64,000 nucleotides of DNA from Pascua guehoae (Eukaryota > Basidiomycota > Tremellomycetes > Trichosporonales > Trichosporonaceae). Each line of letters begins with the position of its first letter. Position 1 is the stretch's first letter. The translations under genes were made by a program, and so were the position numbers. Under the pieces are notes generated by a model that was not told the origin of the DNA, made no database searches, and worked only from the letters and a program-made list of their open reading frames with translations. The stretch spans positions 1,127,829 through 1,191,828 of the forward strand of contig BCJX01000012.1 in NCBI GenBank assembly GCA_001600415.1, in the 5' to 3' direction. Positions 46,244-56,534 of this stretch are shown here, in pieces.

Positions 46244-48548
46244 ATGGTCGACTACAGCACAAACTCACACCGTCTTACGGACACGATGGCACAACGCATC
46301 CTCGACGCCGTCGACCTGCCCCTCGCGCTCTTTGGGCACGTCCACTCGGACCAGGCGGCGTTTACGCTCACCGAGAAGGTCTTCCACTGGGGCGGCGTGC
46401 TGTGTGCCACTGTGAGTCGGGACTGGAGTCTTGGTGTCTTGGTGTCTTGGTGTCTTGTAGTCTCGTAGTCTTGTAGTCTTGTAGTCTTGTAGTCTTGTAG
46501 TCTTGTAGTCTTGTAGTCTTGTAGTCTTGTAGTCTTGTAGTCTTGTAGTCTTGTAGTCTTGTAGTCTTGTAGTCTTGTAGTCTTGTAGTCTTGTAGTCTT
46601 GTAGTCTTGTAGTCTTGTAGTCTTGTAGTCTTGTAGTCTTGTAGTCTTGTAGTCTTGGTGGCTGTGCGCCATCGCCGTTCAAAAGAAATGTCCACCTCTG
46701 CAACCTCGCATCTGTCCTCTTGTCTCGTGTGTAGGATATGGGTGTCTCGTGTGTAGGATATGGGCGTCTCGTGTGTAGGATATGGGCGTCTCGTGTGTAG
46801 GATATGGGACCCAGCGCCAATCGACCTCGCGCGACTCGTGCACTTTGTCCTGGTGGGCAGAGCAGAGTGGGCAGAGTGGGCAGAGTTGCCAGAGTTGCCA
46901 GCGTTGGCAGTGTTGGAGTTGACACAGTTGACATAGTCGACACAGTTGGCTAGTTGGGCAACGACTGACCCCAGAACGAGTACGCCGCGACAATGGGCGG
47001 GCGTCTACTTGTCTCTTCGCCCGGAAAGAGGGACGGGTCCAGAGGTGCGTCGCCATCGGGGTGGGCTTTGGTGTCAAGTGTCGGTGTCGGTGTCGGTGTC
47101 GACGTCGACGTGGGGCGGCAGCGTCGGGCCAAAAGGCTGGACCCCACATCCAACTCGAACTCTGCTCAAACTCTGCTCGAACTCGGCTCAAACTCGGCGA
47201 CGACCCCAAATGACACTGTGCGGGCACCTAAAAACACTCAACTGTCCGAACCGAGAATCGAACTCGGGTTTTGGGATCGCTGCCTGCTTCCAGGCTCATA
47301 CGGCGTATGAGACCCACGCCCTAACCGACTAGACTATTCAGACTGTTGTCAACTGAGCGTGTGGGCATGTGGGCGTGCAGGGTTGGGGCTCGGTGTCGGG
47401 CGGTGTTGGTGTCGGTGTCGGTGTCGGTGTAGGTGTCGGTGTCCGTGTCGGTGTCGAGCGTCGGTGTCGAGCGTCCGTGTCGAGCGTCCGTGTCGAGCGT
47501 CCGTGTCGAGCGTCCGTGCCAGCGTCGACGTCAACGTCGGCCTCTCCTATCGTCCCAAGCTCAACGTGCTCTCCTGCTCGGACCCAGACCACCCAACCCA
47601 AGACTCCACCTGCTGACGGCAGATATCCTCGACGCCGAGGGAACCGTCCTCGTCACGCTCCGATGGGCAGGCCTGCAGACCGCGTCTTGGGGCGAGGTCG
47701 ATGGCGAAGAGGTGCTCAGAGTCGAGAAGATAAAGGCCCGTGGGTAGTCTGCCGCCGGCTTGCTGATCTAGTCTTGTCAAGTCTCGTGTGTGGTGTCAAC
47801 CTGGTCTCATCTCGGTGCTCCTCTGCACTCTGTCGGTGGTCTATGTCTCCCCCGGCTTGGTCCTGTTACCCTGTCCCATATTCTCTACCTCGTACCCTCT
47901 ACCATCTTGCCTTGCATCCCCCCCTTCAACCTCTCCCTACCCAGCGGCTCTCTTCGCCGTGTCCTCCCCCTTCTCCATCCTAACACCTGACTCCCTCCCA
48001 GTCCTCGCCCCGCCCCAATTCCGCGCTACGGTCGGCACACCCGCGTCTGGCACCGCCACACTGCTGATCAAGGGCGCGTGGAGCGGCCTGGGCGCCGAGA
48101 TGCGGTATAATGGCGACGTGATGGCGACTGTTGTGCGGGATAAGACTAATGTGGTGAGGAATGTGAGGACGGTGAGTTTGGGGCGGGGGGGAGGGGATGG
48201 GTGCTGTGGGTTGGTGTTGGTGTTGGTGTGAGGGTTGGTGTTAGGGTTGGTGTTGGTGTTGTGTTGGTGTTGTGTTGGTGTTGAGGTTGAGGTTGAGATT
48301 GGTGACGGTGCTGAGATTGGTAATGGTGCTGAGATTGGTAATGGTGTTGAGGTTGTAGCTGGGCCTAGGGTCGGGGCTGATGATGGGATTGGAGTGAGGA
48401 TGGCCTAGAGGTTGACGTACAGCATCATCCCCTATCTTCGCCGCTTGCCACATTCTTCCCTCGCGAAACGACGGCGTGCTGACTGCAGTACCACGTCGAT
48501 GTTGCGCCGGGGGTCGACGTGGCGCTGGTTGCGGTGCTGTGCATGTAG
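46244..48548 (+). CDS. LURP-one-related (Tubby C-terminal-like fold) protein
   Basis: Exons: 46244-46411, 46975-47044, 47623-47739, 48002-48171, 48489-48548; 194 aa. All junctions keep phase. Recognisable LURP-one (DUF567) features are FTLTEKVFHWGG, DILDAEGTV, an internal LLIKGAWSGLGAEM-like strand and the C-terminal YHVDVAPGVDVALVAVLCM, the family's membrane- or lipid-facing helix. These small beta-barrel proteins are conserved but of unclear biochemical role (phospholipid binding has been proposed for Tubby relatives). Introns make up 75% of the gene: 563, 578, 262 and 317 nt. Intron 1 holds two satellite arrays, intron 2 an antisense tRNA-Met, and intron 4 a GGTGTT-rich tract. The end of exon 3 was set at GTGGGT (47740) because only this keeps phase. 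Confidence 0.8.
46453..46660 (+). repeat. 8-bp satellite (TCTTGTAG)n in LURP-one intron 1
   Basis: 23 perfect tandem units (46469-46652) flanked by degenerate units, about 25 copies in total. It produces an artefactual reverse-strand frame reading KTTRLQDY repeats. Confidence 0.97.
46722..46809 (+). repeat. 22-bp minisatellite, four copies, LURP-one intron 1
   Basis: The unit GTCTCGTGTGTAGGATATGG plus two bases starts at 46722, 46744, 46766 and 46788. The copies differ only at one T/C position, so the array is recent. Confidence 0.93.
47083..47112 (+). repeat. GTGTCG repeat left of nested tRNA
   Basis: About five GTGTCG hexamers in LURP-one intron 2, 130 bp before the antisense tRNA-Met gene. 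Confidence 0.8.
47243..47343 (-). tRNA. elongator tRNA-Met(CAT), 28-nt intron, nested antisense in an intron
   Basis: Minus strand: acceptor GTCTGAA/TTCGGAC, D arm GTCT/GGGC, anticodon stem TGGGT/TCCCA with the U-U closing mismatch known from eukaryotic elongator Met tRNAs, and anticodon CAT at 47309-47307. The 28-nt intron 47305-47278 contains CGTATGAG, which pairs with the anticodon loop. T arm CCGAG/CTCGG; discriminator A. A minus-strand T5 (AAAAA at 47231) is the likely terminator. It lies wholly within intron 2 of the plus-strand LURP-one gene. Confidence 0.88.
47400..47520 (+). repeat. GTGTCG and 13-bp GTGTCGAGCGTCC repeats right of nested tRNA
   Basis: Hexamer repeats (47405-47455) pass into four 13-bp units (47461-47517). 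The same hexamer occurs on the other side of the tRNA, so the tRNA sits between two related arrays. Confidence 0.85.
48181..48360 (+). repeat. GGTGTT/GGTTGA-rich tract in LURP-one intron 4
   Basis: Imperfect G/T-rich repeats over most of the 317-nt last intron. Confidence 0.8.
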
Positions 48549-48779
48549 GTTCGAGGTAGGATGCCGCGGTGCGGGGACGAGGGTGCGACGGGGTGGGACC
48601 GAGGTGGCTGGGAAGAGCCGCAATGACTGGGCGAAACTCAAGGACCTTGTGTACAATAGTACGGCAACAATTTTGGGCTCAACAAGCGAGACTCTACGTG
48701 GGACGGTGACAGCTGCGAGGCCATAGTTCCCACAGATGTGACAAACTAATGCATCCCCAGTGTGCAGGTGTAATTCTAA

Positions 48780-51700
48780 CTAATGCTTGCCGTTGGCGAC
48801 GGCGGGTTCCGAGTCGGCCTCGTCCTCGGCAGCCTCGGATGGGTCTGTGGGTGTCAGCCGGCGATCCAAACGCTGTTTTTTTAGCCACGGCCTCACGGGA
48901 CGCACTGATAAACTTGATGGTGACAAACTTCAAGACCTCGTCAATGAGAATGACCGGGAACGAGATCCACAGGACGGCCATCCACTCGTCCCAGTTGAGC
49001 GGGACAATCTGGAAGAGATTGGCGAAAAAGGGAACGTAGAGGATCATAAAGTGCAGTGCCATCGAGAGGGTGATCGCGGCGACCAGGTAGGGGTTTGCCC
49101 AGAGGGGCAGGGCAAGGAGCGACTCGTTTTCCGACAGCGAGTTCATGGCGTTGAACATTTCAATCACCACAAGAATGGACAGCGAAATGGTCGTGGCGCG
49201 CTTGGCGGCCTCGCCGGCGAACATGGCGCAGTCGAGGTGTGGGAACGCAGACGCGCAGTTGTGGAAGTGGGTCTGGTGTGAGCGAGAATAGTTGAAGGGG
49301 GGATCTTGAGGCCCAAGATCAAGATCATGAGAGCTAGCTCGGAAGCTTGCCCAAGTTGCTCTCCCCGTTGGCACCTTGTACACTCACAAGTTCGTAAAAT
49401 GAAATCTGGGGGCCGCCAGTGTAAAACATGAACCACCACGCGTAACCAAACACGGTCGCAGCGCCGACATAGGTGCCAATGATGAGGTAGCGGATAAAGA
49501 GCCAGCCGCCGACGAGGGGCTCGTTGGCGTTTCGTGGCTTTGTGCGCATAATCTGGTTGTCGGGGGGGTTGAAGCCGAGGGCCGTGGCGGGGAGACCGTC
49601 GGTGATGAGGTTGACCCACAGGAGCTGGACGGGGATGAGCGCCTCTGGCATGCCGAGTAGGACGGTGAGGAAAATGGACACGACCTCGCCAATGTTGCTC
49701 GAAATGAGGTACCGGATAAACTGCTTTGTGTTGTTGTAAATGGCACGGCCCTCCTCGACGGCACGCTCAATAGTCGCAAAGTTGTCCGTGGCGAGAACCA
49801 TATCGGCGGCGAGCTTGGCAACGTCTGTGCCGCTGCCCATGGCAATGCCAATGTCGGCGCGCTTCAGTGCCGGCGCGTCATTGACGCCATCGCCCGTCAT
49901 GGCCACCACGAGTCCGAGGCCCTGAAGCAGGTCGACGAGCTGGCTCTTGTGCGTCGGCTCGGTGCGCGAAAACAAGCTCGCGCGCTGGACGGCCGCAATC
50001 TTTTCCTCGGGAGACAGCGCATCCAGCTCGCGGCCGGTGTAGCTCTTGCCCGTGAGGTCCTCGTCGGGGCCAAACACGCCAATTTCCCGGCAAATCGTCT
50101 CGGCAGTGTTCTTGTTGTCGCCTGTAATCACAATCGTCCGGATCCCAGCCATACGGCAGTTTGCAATCGCCGCACGCACCTCGGGGCGAGGCGGGTCGAG
50201 CATGCCGACAAGGCCCACAAACGTCATGTTCTGCTCGAACCGGACATAGTCTTCGGCGCTTTCCGTCTTGTAGTGCTCCACGTTGGCATCCGTCTCATTG
50301 ACGTACGCGAGCGCAAGCGTCCGCAATCCACGCTCGCCGTAGGCCTTTTGGACGTCCGCCAGCCGCGCACGCAGCGTCGGTGTGAGTGGTGCCACCACAC
50401 CCGAGGGCAGGAGTACCGACGTGCACCGTTCAACCACAGACTCGGGTGCGCCCTTGACCAGCAGCGAAATGACCCCGTCGCGCGATGTCAGGACCGACAT
50501 GCTCTTGCGGTCGCGCGAAAACTCAAACGTCAAGAGGCGCTCGATACGCTCCTCGTAGTGGTCGTTGACCGCCATCGCGCGGCGCAGGGGCGAGAGAGTT
50601 CCGAGTGTCGTGTTGAACTGTTCCTCGTCCGATCCAAGCTTCTCCACGAGCACCTTCATGGCGGCCTCGGTCGGCTCACCAACATTGGCATACGTCTCAC
50701 TCGCCTCGTGGTACGACACCTTGGCATCATTGCAGATGGCGCAAATCTCGACGAGCTTGTCAACGGCCGCCGTGCGGACCTCGGCGCGAGGAGCATGCCG
50801 CCCATCCAAGGTCGTCACTGCACCGTGCGGCGCGTACGTGGTGCCACCAACCTCGTACTCTGCAACGTGCGAATCGTCGACGACCGTGAGGAAACGCGCG
50901 ACCGACATTTGGTTGGTGGTGAGCGTGCCCGTCTTGTCCGAGCAGATGACATTGGTGCAGCCCAGAGTTTCGACCGATGGGAGGTGGCGAACAATCGCGC
51001 CGCGCTTGGCCATCTTCTTGGTCCCGAGTGCGAGGCAGGCAGTGATCACAGCGGCCAGTCCCTCGGGAATGGCAGCGACAGCGAGGGCAACAGCAATCTT
51101 GAGATAGTAGATGGCACCCTTCAGCCAGCCGTGGTGGCTGGGGTCGTTGAAGTGGCGGATGTTGACGAGCCACACGAGCACGCAAATGACCGAGATGACC
51201 TTGGCGAGTTGGTCGCCAAAGTCGTCGAGCTTGCGCTTGAGCGGCGTCTTTTCGTCCTCGTCGTCCTTTGAGATGCTCGAGTGGATAGCGCCCAGTGCCG
51301 TCTTGGGTCCCGTCAGGACGACAAGCGCGCGAGCAACGCCATTGACGACAGTGGTGCCGGAGAACAGCATGTTGGTCATGTCCTGCTTGACTGCCGACTC
51401 ATCGCGGATAGCGCCTTCCGTCTTGCCCACCGACATGGACTCGCCAGTGAGCATCGCCTGATCGACACGGAATGACGACGACGAAAACGACAGAATGCGA
51501 CAGTCGGCAGGAATACGGTCGCCGACGTGCACCGTCACAATGTCGCCGGGGACAAGTTCGGTCGCCGGAATGCGGATGACCTGGCCGTTACGCAGCACAT
51601 GAGCCTCGTCGGGCGAGTACTCTCGGAGCGCCTGCATGTCAGCTCAAGCTCCCCCAGCCTGTTCAACTCCCACTCACATCAATGGCCTTCTCGGCGTTGG

Positions 51701-52121
51701 TCTCTTGAATGACACCGACGGCCGCGTTGGCGATCAGGATTAGAAGAATGACGAGCGGCTCTACAAAAGCCGTCATCCACGACCCTCCGGGCTGATCGAC
51801 ATCCTCAAACAGCGCCAGAACAAAGGACACAACCGCAGATCCAAGGAGGATGAGCACGAGCTGGTCCTCAAACTGCGCGAGGATGAGCTTGAATAGTGAC
51901 GACTCTTCGCTCTCGGGCAACGCTGGTCGTGTCAGTTTCGTCCATCTCTCCCTTCCTCCTGGTCCTCGACTTTTTGGGTTGCTGCCCGCTTGCCACTCAC
52001 AGTTTTCGCCATATAGCTCGCGGTTACGAACCACCTCGTCGGCGGTCAGACCCGTCTTGACGTCGGTGCCGTAAAACGCCAGGGCGTCCTGCGGCGTGTA
52101 CGTCCACGCGTTGGCCAGCAT
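48780..52121 (-). CDS. ECA1: SERCA-type calcium-transporting P2A ATPase
   Basis: Pumps Ca2+ into the ER lumen. Exons (minus): 52121-52001, 51922-51678, 51631-49388, 49272-48897, 48844-48780; about 1016 aa. Actuator TGES at 184-187; M4 PEGL (Ca-binding Glu) at 311-314; phosphorylation site DKTGTLT with Asp354; KGAPE in the nucleotide domain; hinge [13 protein letters not shown]6 [13 protein letters not shown] carrying the Asn/Thr/Asp calcium ligands. Two Ca2+ sites are therefore predicted, as in SERCA and unlike single-site Pmr1. The last splice junction is uncertain: donor GTGAGG at 48896 is used here, with GTGCGT nearby as an alternative; both lead to a tail ending VANGKH. There is no ER-retrieval KKxx motif. 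Confidence 0.95.
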
Positions 52122-52747
52122 CGCGAAAATATTAAAGAGAGATGGGGAAGAGCGATAGAGAAGGGCACGATTGTAAAGTGGAGGTTTTTGTTTTCAACGT
52201 TGCTGCCGTCACCAATTTGGTCGAGCAATGGCGACACGCTTTGCCAGGGTGCACGTTTGGTTGCAAGGGCCTGTGGGCGCCACGTTGGTCGGTAAGAGTC
52301 GCCTGTATGCTTGCTCGTCTTGATACAATGAGAGTGTCTATGTGTTAATTCGTAAGCCAACTGTGCGACGACGCGCAATGCCAAAACGACTGTCAAGGAG
52401 GTCCTCCACGTCGACATGTCGACGAGGGACATGCCATTTTCCAGTCTCGGTGCCAGGTCGCTCGCTTTCGGCGCACGGCCCGGGCGGGGCGACTGGCTGG
52501 CTGGCAGGGTGGGCCTGATCGGCCTGGCCGGCCAAGGCCGATTGATTGAACAGGGATAACCACGTGGTCAACGTGGTACATCTGGTTCCGTCCATCACCG
52601 CACCCTTTGGACCATGGTCAACGCGTCACAACCTCGTTGAAAGAGATTGAGAGCAAGATGCCAGATGGCAACAATCCGCGAACCACGACAACAAACCATC
52701 TCACCACCGACAACCTCACCAAACGCCAGAGTGCTTGACATGGTACA
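52122..52747. promoter_or_regulatory. divergent promoter region SERCA / dynactin p62
   Basis: 626 bp between two ATGs. No canonical elements were identified by eye. Confidence 0.45.
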
Positions 52748-54885
52748 ATGACAGACTCAATCCTCTACCACTGTCCTCATACCGAACCTCCCCGCGCGCC
52801 CCTACCACCAGCGTACGCCTCGTCGTTTACCGACTTCTCCCCGCTCGAGTCGCTCTACTTTTGCGAAGAATGCGACGCAATCAGGTGTGACCAATGTGTC
52901 TCCATCGAAGTAGCGAGCTACTATTGCCCATGCTGTCTATTCGACGTCCTCGGCGCCAATGTTCGCGATGACAAGAACCGGTGCGTCTACTTTGATGGCA
53001 CCGCCACCACCACCCATTACTGACAGACCCAGTTGCGCACGGTCCTGCTTCCAATGTCCCCAATGCTCATCGGCCATGGCGATCCCTCCCGCCGACAGCA
53101 GGCCTGCACAACATGCTCCTGATGCTGCGGGTGGCTCGTCGCGCCATCGCGATGCGCCCTACTTTCTTCTTTGCCCCGCTTGCAAGTGGTCGAGTCGGGA
53201 CATCCAGTGGACGTTTGAGAAGCCCTCCTCTGTTGCAAGTGCGTCCGCTGATATGATAGACTTTGTTCACCAAGCGGTTGTCTGACACTGTACACAGGCC
53301 AAGTCGCAAAGATTAACACGGCCGCCAACGATACGCTGGACGAATATGACGGGCTCCGCGTTCATCTCGAGACATTCTTGTCGCAGACTGCACCTCCTGC
53401 CACGCGTGGCCACCGCCGAGGCCCATCACGCCACATCGCGCTGGCTGCGCAGCAGGCACTCCGGCGAGGTGTACCTGGCATGTCGTCGTCGACTCCACGC
53501 CGACCCCGTGTACGGGGAAAGGTATCGGAGAAGAATGACAAGGTTGGGTGGGACGTAATGGCCCCATACGAACCAAAGGCAGGGAGCTGGCGAGAGGTCA
53601 GCCTCGTGCGCGGCATGGAGGACGTTGAGGCCATGCGCGACATGGAGGGCGAGGAAGTTGCGCCACTGGAGAGGCGATGGGCCAGTGCATGGGATACGCC
53701 ACGGTTGGCATGGTGGGTGCCTATGTCAGTCTGCATCTTCTGACCCATACAGCGACACGGTTCCCCAGAGGGTCCCTCTCCAGGCAAAACTCACCAAGCG
53801 GTGTCCTCATCCTTCGTGCCGTCATATCCTGATTCAACCCGACGCCAAGAGCGTGCGCATGCTCATCAAGACGACTGCCGTGAATTACCTACCTACACTC
53901 GAGATTGGTCGCCGGCGGCGACGGGTTGGAGAGGACCTGCGGGATGCCATGAACGATGAGGACCTCGAGCGGCGGCGACGGGAACGGCGGCGCACAAGGC
54001 TTCACTATGCCAAAGAAGAGGATGAAGACATGGCAGCCCCGCTGACGGCGGGTGAAGTCGTAAGTCGTGTTTGCAAACGCCGTGTACGGCGTTTGGCTAA
54101 CGTTCCCACAGTATACGTTTCAGCTGGCATTTACAAACCCACTCTACGACCCCATCCAGATTCGTCTCGCTGCTGCCCACCAGCCCCGCCCGCCCGTCGC
54201 TCCCAATAACCACCTATACATCCCCACGGCGCACTTTACGGTTGGCGCGCTCAAGGAGGCGTGGGTGTACGACGATGAAGACGACGAGTCAACGGGTACG
54301 GAAGACGACTCTATGCCCGACGCCGCTGGCAAGGCGCGTATGAGCCTCGGAGGGGGTCGGCATCGGGGACGCGACGCGGGCATTGAGAAGCGTGGAAACA
54401 TTACAAAGGTGCCCATCGAGGTCGAGGTGCTGCCTGGAGCTGATGGCCCCGTCGAGGTGAGTTGACAACACGGACTTGATGTGATACAGGGCAGGTTGGG
54501 TCGTCGAGGTTGTTTCGGGTGACACGGGTGGGCTAGTGACCCTGGTTCTTTACGTTGTGTGGCGCCACGCGTGCCGCTTGGTGGTGGTTTAAAGTTCGCG
54601 TGGTGGACATGGGCCATCTCTCTAGCTCCTCTCACATGTTTGGGTCCATGTCGCAAATCGCGCATGAGCCTGGCCTCTTTGATGGTGTTGAAAATTACCG
54701 CATTTTGATGGGTGCCTGGTTCGACAAGGAGGGGTTCAACCACTGCTGACACGTTTTCCCCCCAGTTTGACCTTGATGTGCGTTTTACGTATCGCGCGGA
54801 CGACGCCGAGGGCAAGGACGACGAAGAGTACAAGACGTTTACGTTCTGGACGCGTGTGTGTGCTGGGACTGTGGAGGAGGCGTAA
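52748..54885 (+). CDS. dynactin p62 subunit (DCTN4 family)
   Basis: Pointed-end component of dynactin, which links dynein to cargo. Exons: 52748-52980, 53033-53238, 53298-53712, 53753-54059, 54112-54456, 54766-54885; 541 aa, close to the family length. The N-terminal zinc-binding cluster has CEECDAIRCDQCV, YYCPCC and, across the first splice junction, NRCARSCFQCPQC, with a further CPAC. A second Cys pair occurs in RCPHPSCRHIL. Charged helices and C-terminal beta-rich segments (YTFQLAFTNPLYDPI, DVRFTYRA) complete the usual order. Intron 5 is 309 nt; the others are 40-60 nt. Confidence 0.93.
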
Positions 54886-56534
54886 GAGTTCAAGGTGGTG
54901 AGGCGTATTATAGTGTGCGGCAGTGTCCATGATGTATGCATTGGCTGGTATTGGCCTGCAGGTGTTGCTCTTTTTAAAGACTGGATGTAGGATGCCAAGT
55001 GAAATAAGATCCATGTGGCTTGGAAAGTCAGGGAACCTGCAATACCTAGATAATGAGAGGGAGCCGACGAGGAGAGAGAGAGGAGAAGCGACCCAGCTAC
55101 CGCGCGACAGGACAGAGCAGTGTCAGCCAACAAATGCGACCTATTTTCCTGTGCGTGCCTCAGTATGAGCTCATGCCTCTCTCTGTCTGGTCACAATGAG
55201 CCCCCCCAGTAGTGCTGGGATTTGGCCCCTAAGTCTCCCCGCAAGGTCAGAACTGGGCGCCATGGCGTCCGGCGTCGTAGGCGGGCTGCCACGGCCTGAA
55301 CACACAAAAGACAATTAATTGTACGAGAGGGGCGTATTGCTAGCATGGGACACGACGTGAGTCGGGGGTTTATGCAAGGCTGCCAGAGTGCCAGAGTGAA
55401 TACAGTAGGAGCCCACGCTACAGCATGCATGCATGCAGGTCGTCGATGGAGGCGAGGTGGGGCCTGGGTGGTTGGCCTCGGACGCGAGGGCCCTGCGCGC
55501 CTTGGACACATGCACACCCACCACACCACGTACGGTACGGTACTTTGCATCTCATCCCCCCACACACATACCAGCCCTGCCTCCCATTCCGACCGCCCCG
55601 TCAGGTACCCACCGCCATCCTTGTCAAGGTCGCACCACCCCTTGCTTGCATCTAAACAACTCGCACAACACGTTCATCTACGCGCCGTTTCTCCTCTTGA
55701 TCCCACTCGCACGACTCGGCACGCTACTCGGTCACACCTCGCGCGCCTGCACGCACGCATTGGCCTCGCAACCTCCCGAGACGCACGCGCCTCGTTTCCT
55801 CCTGTGTGACGGGCAACTCTTGCGTGCCGTCTGCACCGTGGGGGCTGGGGCTTGCGCGCGCTGCCCCACCAGATTACTGGATCACTGGATTACCAGCCTG
55901 CTACCCGCAGCGTGCTCGCTGCTGAAGCGGCTGCACAGCGACGCCCTTGCGCGTGTGGTGTGGTGATTGTGGTCGCGTGGCTGCTGGTTTGCGGCAGTGG
56001 CTGGAGGCCAGACATAGGGGTGGCTTACGCACCGACAGTGCCGTCACGTCCATCAATCACTTTACCTCGGCACCCCCCCCCCCCCCCCCCCCATTGTCGT
56101 GCGCGTCCTCGCATCCTTTCCGTTCCATCTTTGATCCATCTTTCTCTCTCCAGCCTACCGTCGCGACTCCCCTCGTCGCCCCTCGACGGCCGTCATCGTC
56201 AGCCACCACAACCACCACCAGCCCTGTGGCCCTCGACGCCTCGACACACCTGCCTGTGCCCCGTGCACTCTTGCAGCCCGTCCAGCCAGCCCCGCGGTGA
56301 CCTCTTCTAGCGGGTCGCACTAGACGCGACGCCCACGGGCGCCCTCATCCATCCACTCGACTGGCACATAGAGATCGACGTGCCGCAGCAAAAAAGGAAC
56401 CGCTATCGCAGCACTAGGCAGCCCGTTAACGCCCCATCATCGACATTACCTTCCCCCCTCTCTCTCCTGTTCAACAACACCTTCCGAGCATCGCCCAGCG
56501 CATCCGCAGCGACGGCCAGCTGCGACCTCGAGAT
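54886..56534. other. intergenic region upstream of Ser-rich gene 2
   Basis: Contains a C20 run (56073-56092) and CT/CA-rich leader-like DNA from about 55,550 onward, so much of it may be promoter and 5' leader. No conserved frame was found. Confidence 0.4.
56073..56092. repeat. poly-C tract, 20 nt
   Basis: Twenty C in a row, one of several long C/G runs in the window (others at 19530-19543, 21807-21822 and 37723-37742), all outside coding exons. Confidence 0.9.

Noticed and set aside
46252..46695. Minus-strand frame encoding KTTRLQDY repeats
   Set aside because: It is the reverse reading of the 8-bp satellite; 24 nt (three units) gives an open frame by arithmetic. It lies in an intron and has no start or family support.
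47400..47520. CRISPR-like array
   Set aside because: Units are contiguous without spacers, in a eukaryotic intron; this is a microsatellite.
49949..51271. 440-codon plus-strand ORF
   Set aside because: Antisense shadow of the SERCA exon 3; composition (Arg/His-rich) is that of a reverse-complemented GC-rich gene and no domain is seen.
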